This document shows positions 1 through 6,547 of a stretch of 9,775 nt of DNA, one piece after another. The position numbers and the translations under genes are program-made. Location: assembly GCA_002441865.1 (NCBI GenBank), contig DJNY01000041.1, positions 1 to 9,775 of the forward strand, given 5' to 3'. The notes under the pieces were generated by a model. That model did not search any database and was not told the origin of the DNA. It was given only the letters and a program-made list of their open reading frames with translations. Position 1 is the first letter of the stretch. Every line of letters starts with the position of its first letter. The stretch comes from Lachnospiraceae bacterium UBA6452. GTDB lineage: Bacteria > Bacillota > Clostridia > Lachnospirales > Lachnospiraceae.

Positions 1-9
1 CGCAGGCGC

Positions 10-37
10 AAGAATGTGCCAGGGCACATTCTTTGTT
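10..37 (+). terminator. Rho-independent terminator of an upstream gene
   Basis: A perfect 11-bp inverted repeat (arms 10-20 and 23-33, AAGAATGTGCC and its complement) is separated by only two bases, so the real loop is probably four bases (CAGG). It runs into a short T-rich stretch (TCTTTGTT). No gene ends inside the window before it, so it most likely ends the transcript of a gene lying to the left. It isolates the downstream surface-protein operon from read-through. Confidence 0.7.
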
Positions 38-62
38 CTGAAATATACGTGCAGAATAAGGG

Positions 63-88
63 AAAGTGGGCATTTTTGTCCACTTTTT
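63..88 (+). other. Leader hairpin with T-run upstream of the surface-protein gene
   Basis: Arms 63-71 (AAAGTGGGC) and 78-86 (GTCCACTTT) can form a 9-bp stem with one G-U pair and a 6-nt T-rich loop. The T-run extends to 88. It lies about 75 nt before the start codon of the surface-protein gene. It could be a second, back-up terminator for the upstream gene, an attenuator, or a protein-binding palindrome. I see no convincing promoter in 34-161; the best candidate is a weak TGn-extended -10 (TACGAT, 107-112) with no good -35. Confidence 0.4.
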
Positions 89-144
89 AACATATATTGG
101 TTATGGTACGATGACAATAGAAAGCTGCAGAAATGCAGCAAAAG

Positions 145-153
145 AAAGGGAGG
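145..153 (+). promoter_or_regulatory. Ribosome binding site fixing the start at 162
   Basis: AAAGGGAGG lies 8 nt before ATG 162. The frame stays open upstream to an ATG at 66. That earlier ATG falls in the leader hairpin region without a Shine-Dalgarno sequence, and using it would put 32 non-signal-like residues before a clear signal peptide. Position 162 is therefore the start. Confidence 0.85.
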
Positions 154-161
154 AATTGCGC

Positions 162-3100
162 ATGACGAAAAAACTGGCAAAGTGGCTGTCCTGTTTTTTG
201 ACGGTATGTATGTTGATAACATCGTTGCCGCTTTATCAGGCAGCTGCTTATGCAGAAACGACAGATGAAGAAGAGCAGGAACCGCAGCAGGATACGATCA
301 GCGGTCTTGGGATCGCCTGGGATATGAACTGGGACGGAGAAGAGCCTGCGGTAAATGACGGCGCGGAGTTTGGAAAAGAAGTCTGGTGGGGAGATCTGCA
401 AGGCACCTATCAGTTCAAAAGCTTCGATGCAGACGGACAGGAGCAGGAAATAATAACTGCTGATAAGCTGCAGCTTTACAGATGGGATGGAGAAGGTGAT
501 CAGCCACAATGGGTGCAGATCCCTGCATTGGATGATGATCCGATTTTTGAAGCTGCCGGTGTAGAAAAAGAACTGGTACATATTACATTCATGGAGACAG
601 GCACTTATCGTGTGAGTTGCTCTGGGCTAACTTGCGGAGAAGAAAATAATTATGTCACGATCACGGTAAGTTATCCGTCATTTGCATTTTTCAGAGATAA
701 AACCAGAAGTGCAGACAGCTTTATGACAGAATGCATCTATGGAAAATCAGAGGAAGATCCGCAGGATGAACGACGCCTGTTCTATATGATCACGGATAAG
801 AAAGCGAAAGATATTGCATTCTATCTGGATCAGGACGGCGAAAAAATTGCAGAACATGACGCATATTTCACAGTCAGTGAACCGGAGACGGATGAAGCCG
901 GAAATACCATCTGGCAGATCAACATTCCGAAAAGCTGCGTGGGAAAATGGTTTTCCATCAGCGTGACCGGACAGGTACTGGAAGAGGATCACTATGAGGA
1001 TATAGAATATGGACTGCAGATTAGCTGGGACGATGCAGCAGTGGCAGAATATGATGGACTTGCTGCCAAGAGCGATCTGCTCTGGGATGAGGATGGCACA
1101 CCGTCATCCAATCCGGACAGTGATGAACAGTGGAGCAAGGAACATCAGGCAGATCTGCCGGGCATGTCTTTTTGCTTTGCAAAAAACAGCGGAACGGAAA
1201 ACGTAAAGGCTTCTGATCTGGTACTTTCTTATGTAAAGGACGATGGCTCTCTGGAAACAGAAGGAATCGGTGCGCTGCAGGAAAATGAGAAAAACGCAGA
1301 GATCACAGATGCAAGCTTTACAAAAACCGGAACCTATCAGGTCGCTTTAAAAGAAAAGGTTGATACAGACACAGAGCTGGTAACGATCAATGTTGTATAT
1401 CCGGTGCTGGGGTTCTATATGACACCGGAGCCGGCAGAAGACAGTATTCTGACAGAAGAATTTCAGTATGGTGGCACACTGGCAGTTGGAGAAACTGACA
1501 ACAGCACGCTTTATCTGCATGTACAGGAAAGACCGGATGAAAATATGACAGTTTCCGATCTGCAGCTGGAAGCAGGTGAATGGGGCGAAAATGAAAATCA
1601 CGAAGCAGAAAAGACGATCATGAACGTACTGAACGGCGAATGTGATTATGTAAGCTGTGAGGAACTTGGAAATGGCAGTTACAAGCTGACAATTTCCGCC
1701 GGCTGTGAAGCATACTTTTCACTGGAAGCATCTGTGCTTTGCAATGCAGGGGAAAATGAATGGAGACAGGAAGGTTATCTGAGCCTGAGCCCTGCGGAGG
1801 CAGTTGTGGCAGAAGACGGAAAAGCAAGAACCGGTTTTTCAGGCTGTTTTGTGACAAAGGCTTCCTATGAAGCAGGTTCCCCTTATTTTATGGAAGAGGA
1901 GAATGAACAGTTCCTAAGCGGCTTTGAGTACTGGGTACATGCAGATACCATGCAGGGTGTTATGGAAGAACTGCTTGCGGCAGACGGCAAACTGGTGGAG
2001 TGGGCCGGTAAACAGTATCAGGTGAAGAATACAGGGTATATCTATATGACCATGAGCTATATAGATGCCTATGCGGAAAATGCAGAAGCAGCACAGTATG
2101 TAAAAACACCGGACAGCATCAAAGGCATTTGCATGGATTCCGGTATGGATGCGGAGATCTGCTATAAAAGGGGAACTGAGCAGTCATATGATATAAAAAT
2201 AGCAGGCTTACGGAAAACAGACCATCTGGAGGATCAGGAAGATACCGATGATAATACGGAATCCGTCCTGATCGCCTGGACAGAAAACGGATGGACTTAT
2301 GTAGAAAAAGATGCACAGGACAATACCTACTATATAACCGATAAACTGGTAAATGACAGAGGATTTGATGCGACAGAGCCGGATCCGGTTTATACAAAGG
2401 AAATGCCGTCCCATATTTCTTACGCTATGCCACAGATTTATGTAGATGCAAAGACCAACTTGAAGATCACCGGTGACTGGCAGGATGAGGAGCCGAACCT
2501 GCAGATCGGGTTCTATCCGAATTCGGAAAACAAGGTATCCATCATGACACTTTACTGTTATGCAACAAGAGCGGAAGACGGTGAAGAGGTAAAACTGGAT
2601 ACAGCCCTGATGCAGGAGGAAAGCTTCTGGGAGCAGTATGATGATGTAAGATATTTTTATCAGGAAAAAGAGAGCTTTGATGCAGACAGCATAGGAGAGA
2701 AGGATGTTTCCGTTTATCATCTGGTAAGATGCTACAACGAAGAAGATAATTCCTGCTGGGATGAATCGCAGGAAGTTTCTATGACTGTAAATTGTGTACT
2801 GGCAAAGACAGAAGCATCTGTTGCGGGCAATTATTCGGCCGGCGGCAAAATGCCTGAACTGAAAATCGCAGAGGACAGCAATGTGTCTGACCTTCTGCCG
2901 AATCTGACAGAGGAAGAAGAGAAGGCATATATCCGTGGAGAAAATGCGAATCTGAAACTTACCGTAGACCAGATTGATGCCACAAAAGCAGGTGCACAGA
3001 TCAAAAATGAGATCAATAAGCTCAAGGAACTCGCAGAAAAGAGCGGAACGGTAAAGGATCTGATCCCGCTGGATCTGAATCTGCTTTTGCAGATCGGAGA

Positions 3101-3869
3101 GCAGAAGGAACGTAAAGTAGAGGAAACAAAGCAGGCGGTTTCCTTCTCTGTTCCGGTAGATGAAGCTTTACAAAAACAGCTTGGTACTGGTAAACTGAAA
3201 TTAAAGCTGTTCAGATACCATGGAGGGCAGGCGGATGAGATTCCGGTCAGCTATGAGAACGGCAGATTATATGCAAGCTCTGACAAATATTCCACTTATG
3301 CGATCGCAGTCATGGAAGAAAAAGCAGAGACACCGGCACCTGCACCATCCACACAGCCAACACCTGCACCAACACCGTCCCCATCTGCGCAGCCAACGCC
3401 ATCCGGGCAGCCAACACCGCAGAAGAAGGGCACAAAGCTGACAAAGAGCGGTGTTACCTATCAGGTAACAAAAGCCGGTGCAAAAGAAGGCTGTGTTGCT
3501 TATACAAAGGCAAAGAAAAATGTGAAGGGAAGCGTTACGATCCCTGCGGCAGTCACGATCGATGGGGTGACCTATAAGGTAACATCGATCGCAGCCAATG
3601 CTTTCAAAGGAAATAAGAAGATCACGAAGGTAACGATCGGTAAAAATATTGAGAAGATTGGCAAAAATGCATTTTACGGTTGCAAAAAGCTGTCAAGTAT
3701 TACCTTTAAGACAACAAAACTGAAGGCTTCCAAGGTTGGAAAGAATGCATTTAAGGGTGTGAAAGCAAAAGTAACCGTGAAGATGCCAAAGAATAAAGCA
3801 AAGGATTATAAGAAATGGCTGAAAAAGAAAGGAATACCGGCGAACGCCAAATTCAAAACAGCCAGATAG
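162..3869 (+). CDS. Large secreted surface protein with C-terminal BspA-like LRR domain
   Basis: The product has 1235 residues from ATG 162. Residues 1-31 are a signal peptide: a Lys-rich start, a hydrophobic core (LSCFLTVCMLITSLPLY) and a likely cut after AYA. Residues about 47-228 and 282-473 look like two diverged copies of one module, each with a GL.I.WD start, an ETGTYRV/KTGTYQV strand, a VTI.V.YP strand and a DS..TE...YG segment. Residues about 930-1054 resemble a beta-rich domain often seen before Pro linkers in Lachnospiraceae surface proteins, ending in YSTYAIAVM. A Pro/Thr linker (about 1057-1087) leads to a BspA-type LRR_5 domain (about 1092-1235) with IAANAFKGNKKITKVTIG and IGKNAFYGCKKLSSITF repeats and a Lys-rich tail. 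There is no LPXTG signal and no C-terminal membrane helix, so retention may rely on the basic tail binding the wall. The N-terminal part is strongly acidic. Ligand and function are unknown. It is probably co-transcribed with the overlapping kinase gene. Confidence 0.85.
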   Translation: MTKKLAKWLSCFLTVCMLITSLPLYQAAAYAETTDEEEQEPQQDTISGLGIAWDMNWDGEEPAVNDGAEFGKEVWWGDLQGTYQFKSFDADGQEQEIITADKLQLYRWDGEGDQPQWVQIPALDDDPIFEAAGVEKELVHITFMETGTYRVSCSGLTCGEENNYVTITVSYPSFAFFRDKTRSADSFMTECIYGKSEEDPQDERRLFYMITDKKAKDIAFYLDQDGEKIAEHDAYFTVSEPETDEAGNTIWQINIPKSCVGKWFSISVTGQVLEEDHYEDIEYGLQISWDDAAVAEYDGLAAKSDLLWDEDGTPSSNPDSDEQWSKEHQADLPGMSFCFAKNSGTENVKASDLVLSYVKDDGSLETEGIGALQENEKNAEITDASFTKTGTYQVALKEKVDTDTELVTINVVYPVLGFYMTPEPAEDSILTEEFQYGGTLAVGETDNSTLYLHVQERPDENMTVSDLQLEAGEWGENENHEAEKTIMNVLNGECDYVSCEELGNGSYKLTISAGCEAYFSLEASVLCNAGENEWRQEGYLSLSPAEAVVAEDGKARTGFSGCFVTKASYEAGSPYFMEEENEQFLSGFEYWVHADTMQGVMEELLAADGKLVEWAGKQYQVKNTGYIYMTMSYIDAYAENAEAAQYVKTPDSIKGICMDSGMDAEICYKRGTEQSYDIKIAGLRKTDHLEDQEDTDDNTESVLIAWTENGWTYVEKDAQDNTYYITDKLVNDRGFDATEPDPVYTKEMPSHISYAMPQIYVDAKTNLKITGDWQDEEPNLQIGFYPNSENKVSIMTLYCYATRAEDGEEVKLDTALMQEESFWEQYDDVRYFYQEKESFDADSIGEKDVSVYHLVRCYNEEDNSCWDESQEVSMTVNCVLAKTEASVAGNYSAGGKMPELKIAEDSNVSDLLPNLTEEEEKAYIRGENANLKLTVDQIDATKAGAQIKNEINKLKELAEKSGTVKDLIPLDLNLLLQIGEQKERKVEETKQAVSFSVPVDEALQKQLGTGKLKLKLFRYHGGQADEIPVSYENGRLYASSDKYSTYAIAVMEEKAETPAPAPSTQPTPAPTPSPSAQPTPSGQPTPQKKGTKLTKSGVTYQVTKAGAKEGCVAYTKAKKNVKGSVTIPAAVTIDGVTYKVTSIAANAFKGNKKITKVTIGKNIEKIGKNAFYGCKKLSSITFKTTKLKASKVGKNAFKGVKAKVTVKMPKNKAKDYKKWLKKKGIPANAKFKTAR
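3330..3422 (+). repeat. Pro/Thr-rich linker with degenerate repeats
   Basis: This is a low-complexity coding stretch rich in P, T, A, S and Q. CAGCCAAC recurs at 3354, 3390 and 3408 (spacings 36 and 18 nt) and encodes QPT units. It separates the body of the surface protein from its LRR_5 domain. Such linkers span the cell wall or act as flexible tethers, and their repeats can change in number between strains. Confidence 0.75.
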
Positions 3870-5854
3870 CAGATGAATTTTTGCAGAATTATACAGAGCA
3901 GGCAGCACAGAAACTGCCCGTCTTTTTACAGGACGGGTATTCTGTGCTTTCCTGTTATTATGCGCAGGAGGAGAAAAGCTGCTATTTGCTGCAGAAAAAT
4001 GAAACGAAAGAAAAATATATCGTAAAGTGCAGAAAAGAAAGAGAAGACAGAGACAGTCTGCAAAAAGAGTATGAAGAGCTGGGGCGGCTGGCAGAACGTT
4101 ATCCGAATCTGTATCAGCGGGCATCCTTACAGAAAGCAGACGGGTATGTGTATCTGCTGCGCGCCTATATTGAAGGAAAAAATCTGGAGGAGTATGTGGC
4201 GGAGGATCCGTATCTGAGGCCGGAAAGACAGCTTGAGATCTTAGAGGAGATCTGTCAGGCTGTTGCAAGGCTGCATGCCATGGATCCGGTGATCCTGCAC
4301 CGGGATATGAAGCCACAGAACCTGATCCTTGATGCCAGAGGACATGTGCATCTGATCGATTTTGAAACGGCGCGGGAATACGACGGAACAAAAAAGAAGG
4401 ATACGGTCTTTTTCGGAACGGAAGGTTCTGCTGCACCGGAACAATACGGCTATGCACAGACCGATGTGCGGACAGATGTGTTCGGGATCGGTAAGATCGC
4501 AGAATATTTTTATGAAGAATATCAGGCAGGGTATGATCCGCTGACAGCAAAACGAATGCAGCGCATCATCAAAAAAGCGACCGCATTTGATCCTGCCGAC
4601 CGTTATCAGAATGTACAGGCACTTTTGCTGGCAATCCGAATCGTGAGAAAGCAGACCGGACGGGGAGGGAACAAATGGCTGAAAGCTGCTGTGGCGGCTG
4701 AGAGCATTTTGCTCTTGCTCGTTCTGGGAGCATTATTCTTCCGGACAGGATTTCAGAAAACGGAAAATACGGAGGTGGAAGACTACGTGGCAGCCTTAGC
4801 GGAAGGACAGGCAGAGCAGCAGGATGAGACCATGGAGGATCCGCCAGCGCAGGCAGATTCCGATGAAATCGTTACACTGGAAGGGGATCCTCTTTTGTTG
4901 CAGGCAATCCGGGAAACTGCTGGAAGCGATGAGCTGACAAGAGGCATACTTTCCGGCATTACGAGGATCGCTGTGATCGGAGATCAGATCTATACGGAGA
5001 AAACGCCGGTGGAAGATCTGGAGAATCTTGTATATCAGGATGGATTTAATGACCGGATGGTCAATGGAGGGATCACGGATCTGTCGGTACTGACGAATCT
5101 GCCGAACCTGAAAGAAGTATTTTTATGTAATCAGAAAATTACGGATATCAGTCCATTGCAGGAGCTTCCGATAGAAGGTCTGTATGTGTGCGGCAATCGG
5201 ATCGAGGATTTTTCTCCTGTTGAAAAAATGCAGGAGCTTTCCACACTGTATCTAGTAGATAATCCGGTCAGAAAAATGCCACAGTTGTCAGACTGCACGA
5301 AGCTGACCAGACTTGCACTTTGCGGAAATAATTACGAAACACTTGATTTCCTGGAAGGCAGCAGCATCTGCAATCTGTATGCAATGGGGATTTATGTGGA
5401 AGATGGGTCTTTTGAGGTGCTTTCGACCATGCAGAGTCTGACAGAACTGTATACCGGATCGGAGCAGAAAAATTTTTATGAAGAACTTCCGAATCTGACG
5501 GAACTGCGCACGTTATCTTTATGGGGCGGTCATTTCGGTACAGATCTTCAGATCGTCAGTAGTCTGGAAAATTTACAGAATCTGTTTGTAAATGAGGGGC
5601 GTGTCAGCTCTCTTGCCGGAATTGAACATCTGCAAAGACTGGAAGTGCTTTGTATGGACGGTACAAATGCAAAGGATATTGCCCCGCTGACAAAGCTGCC
5701 GAGATTACAGGTCGTGCGTCTGCAGGGCGTTCCGGTCGAGAATTTTACACCGCTGTTTTCCTGCCAGAGCCTGCAGGAGGTTGGGGCAGACAGCAGCCAG
5801 AAGGAAACAATAGAACAGTTGGGAGATCCGGCCTTTATGATCTCTGTGGAGTAA
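3815..5854 (+). CDS. Receptor-like Ser/Thr protein kinase: kinase, one TM helix, extracellular LRR
   Basis: The product has 679 residues. The kinase domain (about 40-275) shows YIVK with K71 as the likely ATP-binding lysine, an alpha-C glutamate near E85, the catalytic loop HRDMKPQN (162-169), the metal-binding D182 in DFE (not DFG), and GTEGSAAPEQYG (201-212) ending the activation segment. No glycine-rich loop is visible between 41 and 66. A membrane helix at about 290-309 follows, then an acidic linker (about 317-350) and irregular SDS22/internalin-like LRRs (about 415-655, e.g. ITDLSVLTNLPNL, KITDISPLQELP). This predicts kinase inside and LRR outside. The start at ATG 3815 has AAAGGA 9 nt upstream inside the preceding gene. 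The 55-nt overlap suggests translational coupling; a TTG at 3881 is the only nearby alternative and lacks a good RBS. Substrate and ligand are unknown. PASTA repeats, typical of PrkC/Stk1, are absent. The altered core leaves open a weakly active kinase or pseudokinase. Confidence 0.88.
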   Translation: MAEKERNTGERQIQNSQIADEFLQNYTEQAAQKLPVFLQDGYSVLSCYYAQEEKSCYLLQKNETKEKYIVKCRKEREDRDSLQKEYEELGRLAERYPNLYQRASLQKADGYVYLLRAYIEGKNLEEYVAEDPYLRPERQLEILEEICQAVARLHAMDPVILHRDMKPQNLILDARGHVHLIDFETAREYDGTKKKDTVFFGTEGSAAPEQYGYAQTDVRTDVFGIGKIAEYFYEEYQAGYDPLTAKRMQRIIKKATAFDPADRYQNVQALLLAIRIVRKQTGRGGNKWLKAAVAAESILLLLVLGALFFRTGFQKTENTEVEDYVAALAEGQAEQQDETMEDPPAQADSDEIVTLEGDPLLLQAIRETAGSDELTRGILSGITRIAVIGDQIYTEKTPVEDLENLVYQDGFNDRMVNGGITDLSVLTNLPNLKEVFLCNQKITDISPLQELPIEGLYVCGNRIEDFSPVEKMQELSTLYLVDNPVRKMPQLSDCTKLTRLALCGNNYETLDFLEGSSICNLYAMGIYVEDGSFEVLSTMQSLTELYTGSEQKNFYEELPNLTELRTLSLWGGHFGTDLQIVSSLENLQNLFVNEGRVSSLAGIEHLQRLEVLCMDGTNAKDIAPLTKLPRLQVVRLQGVPVENFTPLFSCQSLQEVGADSSQKETIEQLGDPAFMISVE

Positions 5855-5856
5855 TA

Positions 5857-5890
5857 GAACCACCGCTCAGCGCAGCGGTGGTTCTCCTAT
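5857..5890. terminator. Bidirectional terminator between convergent genes
   Basis: Perfect 11-bp arms GAACCACCGCT (5857-5867) and AGCGGTGGTTC (5874-5884) flank a 6-nt loop. The hairpin begins 3 nt after the kinase stop codon. The bases after it are only moderately T-rich (TCCTATTTC on +, TATTAC on -). The right arm, the loop and the last arm base carry the final codons and stop of the minus-strand HTH gene, so one hairpin probably serves both transcripts. Confidence 0.65.
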
Positions 5891-6277
5891 TTCAGTCAAA
5901 AGACCGTTCAGATCATCAATCGACATATTGTGCTCCAGTGCGTAGATAATTGCCGCGTCAAACCGGTTCCGCGGATACAGGACAGCACGCTGGCAGATGG
6001 ACAGCATACGCTGGAATTCCGCTAATGACAGCTGCAGATAAAAACCGATACGCAGCAGAAGGATCCTCGTAGGATTTCGAGTGCCGCGCAGGATCTGATA
6101 GGCATAGGAGCGTTCCAGCTCCAGATCACGGATCAGATTGCCGGGCTGCAGATGATGTTCCTTTAGCAGCATGGATAAATAAGCACCGCCGGACTCTGCA
6201 TAGTCTGTTTCATTTTCCAGAAAAGAGGTCTGATCCTGTTTTTTCAGATCGTTGATCAGCTCATCGGTAGATTTCAT
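5867..6277 (-). CDS. XRE-type helix-turn-helix transcriptional regulator
   Basis: The product has 136 residues. A lambda-repressor/XRE-like helical domain spans about 33-94: LSMLLKEHHLQPGNLIRDL supplies the first helices, and SYAYQILRGTRNPTR (57-71) is the likely recognition helix and its flank. The C-terminal part (about 99-136, LYPRNRFDAAIIYALEHN then IDDLNGLL) is a helical tail, probably for dimerisation or ligand or partner binding. From memory, small HTH proteins of this build in Lachnospiraceae often sit near Ser/Thr kinase genes; that is recollection, not a search. AGGAGGT (6283-6289) lies 5 nt before the ATG, and a strong promoter lies just upstream. It is convergent with the kinase gene, and its last codons form one arm of the shared terminator. 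Target genes are unknown; its own promoter and the divergent Spo0A-like gene are the obvious first guesses. Confidence 0.8.
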   Translation of the reverse strand: MKSTDELINDLKKQDQTSFLENETDYAESGGAYLSMLLKEHHLQPGNLIRDLELERSYAYQILRGTRNPTRILLLRIGFYLQLSLAEFQRMLSICQRAVLYPRNRFDAAIIYALEHNMSIDDLNGLLTEIGEPPLR

Positions 6278-6303
6278 ATGATACCTCCTGTCTCTTATAT
6301 TTT

Positions 6304-6333
6304 ATTATAGCAGAAATAAGGGGAGAATGTCGA
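6304..6333 (-). promoter_or_regulatory. Promoter of the HTH gene
   Basis: Read on the minus strand: -35 TCGACA (6333-6328, 5 of 6 to TTGACA), an 18-nt spacer, and a perfect -10 TATAAT (6309-6304) preceded by TGC, an extended -10. The start of transcription should fall near 6297, giving a leader of about 20 nt that carries AGGAGGT. The -35 overlaps TGTCGAG on the plus strand, one base off a Spo0A box. Confidence 0.75.
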
Positions 6334-6342
6334 GGGGCGCAG

Positions 6343-6384
6343 GGAAGATTGGAAAATACAGGAAAATAATTCGCACGATCTTCC
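6343..6384. promoter_or_regulatory. Phased direct repeat inside an inverted repeat, possible operator
   Basis: GGAAAATA occurs at 6351-6358 and 6361-6368, exactly 10 bp apart, and a related GGAAGATT sits at 6343-6350. Outer arms GGAAGAT (6343-6349) and ATCTTCC (6378-6384) are inverted copies. It lies just upstream of the HTH promoter and about 110 nt upstream of the Spo0A-like promoter. One-turn phasing fits binding of a protein to one face of the helix. No factor is identified. Confidence 0.35.
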
Positions 6385-6403
6385 TAAATATGCCCGATAA
6401 TTC

Positions 6404-6450
6404 TGTCAAACGCTGTTCTGTTTTAAAAGTGCCGTGGTATTTTTGGCGAA
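6404..6450 (+). promoter_or_regulatory. Two Spo0A-box-like sites upstream of the Spo0A-like gene
   Basis: TGTCAAA (6404-6410) and TGGCGAA (6444-6450) both fit the Spo0A core TGNCRAA on the plus strand, 40 bp apart. Relative to the predicted transcription start near 6515 they lie at about -108 and -68, positions compatible with activation or autoregulation. A motif this short arises about once per kilobase on two strands by chance, so binding is a hypothesis. Confidence 0.35.
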
Positions 6451-6478
6451 AACGTCGTTTTTGTGCGATGACTGTAGC

Positions 6479-6508
6479 TTGCAACACAAAATGACACATT
6501 GTTATAAT
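6479..6508 (+). promoter_or_regulatory. Promoter of the Spo0A-like gene
   Basis: -35 TTGCAA (6479-6484, 4 of 6), an 18-nt spacer, and a perfect -10 TATAAT (6503-6508) preceded by TGT, an extended -10. The expected start near 6515 gives a leader of about 33 nt with TAAGGAGGG (6531-6539) before ATG 6548. It looks like a vegetative sigma-A promoter. Confidence 0.7.
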
Positions 6509-6547
6509 ATGCTACACAGGAAATAAGAAATAAGGAGGGATTTTTCC

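Noticed and set aside
66..161. Longer start for the surface protein at ATG 66
   Set aside because: It would add 32 residues ahead of a clean signal peptide, lies in a hairpin and has no ribosome binding site; ATG 162 has a good one.
14..268. 84-residue open frame on the plus strand
   Set aside because: It starts inside the terminator stem, overlaps the start of the surface-protein gene out of frame, and shows no recognisable domain.
2208..2720. 170-residue minus-strand open frame
   Set aside because: It is antisense to the well-supported surface-protein gene, with no ribosome binding site and no domain.
3350..3422. CRISPR-like or mobile repeat
   Set aside because: The repeats are short, in frame and encode a Pro/Thr linker; there are no spacers of regular length.
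3693..4550. 285-residue minus-strand open frame
   Set aside because: It is antisense to the kinase and LRR tail, rich in His, Pro, Arg and Ser as expected for a shadow frame, and has no motif.
3330..5854. Surface protein and kinase as one gene split by a frameshift, since both carry LRRs
   Set aside because: Each has a complete domain plan: the first ends with the usual BspA Lys-rich tail, and the second begins with its own RBS and a cytoplasmic kinase. The LRR types also differ (BspA-like versus internalin-like).
6305..6499. 64-residue minus-strand open frame in the divergent intergenic region
   Set aside because: It runs through the HTH promoter and its -10 box, lacks a convincing ribosome binding site and has no recognisable fold.
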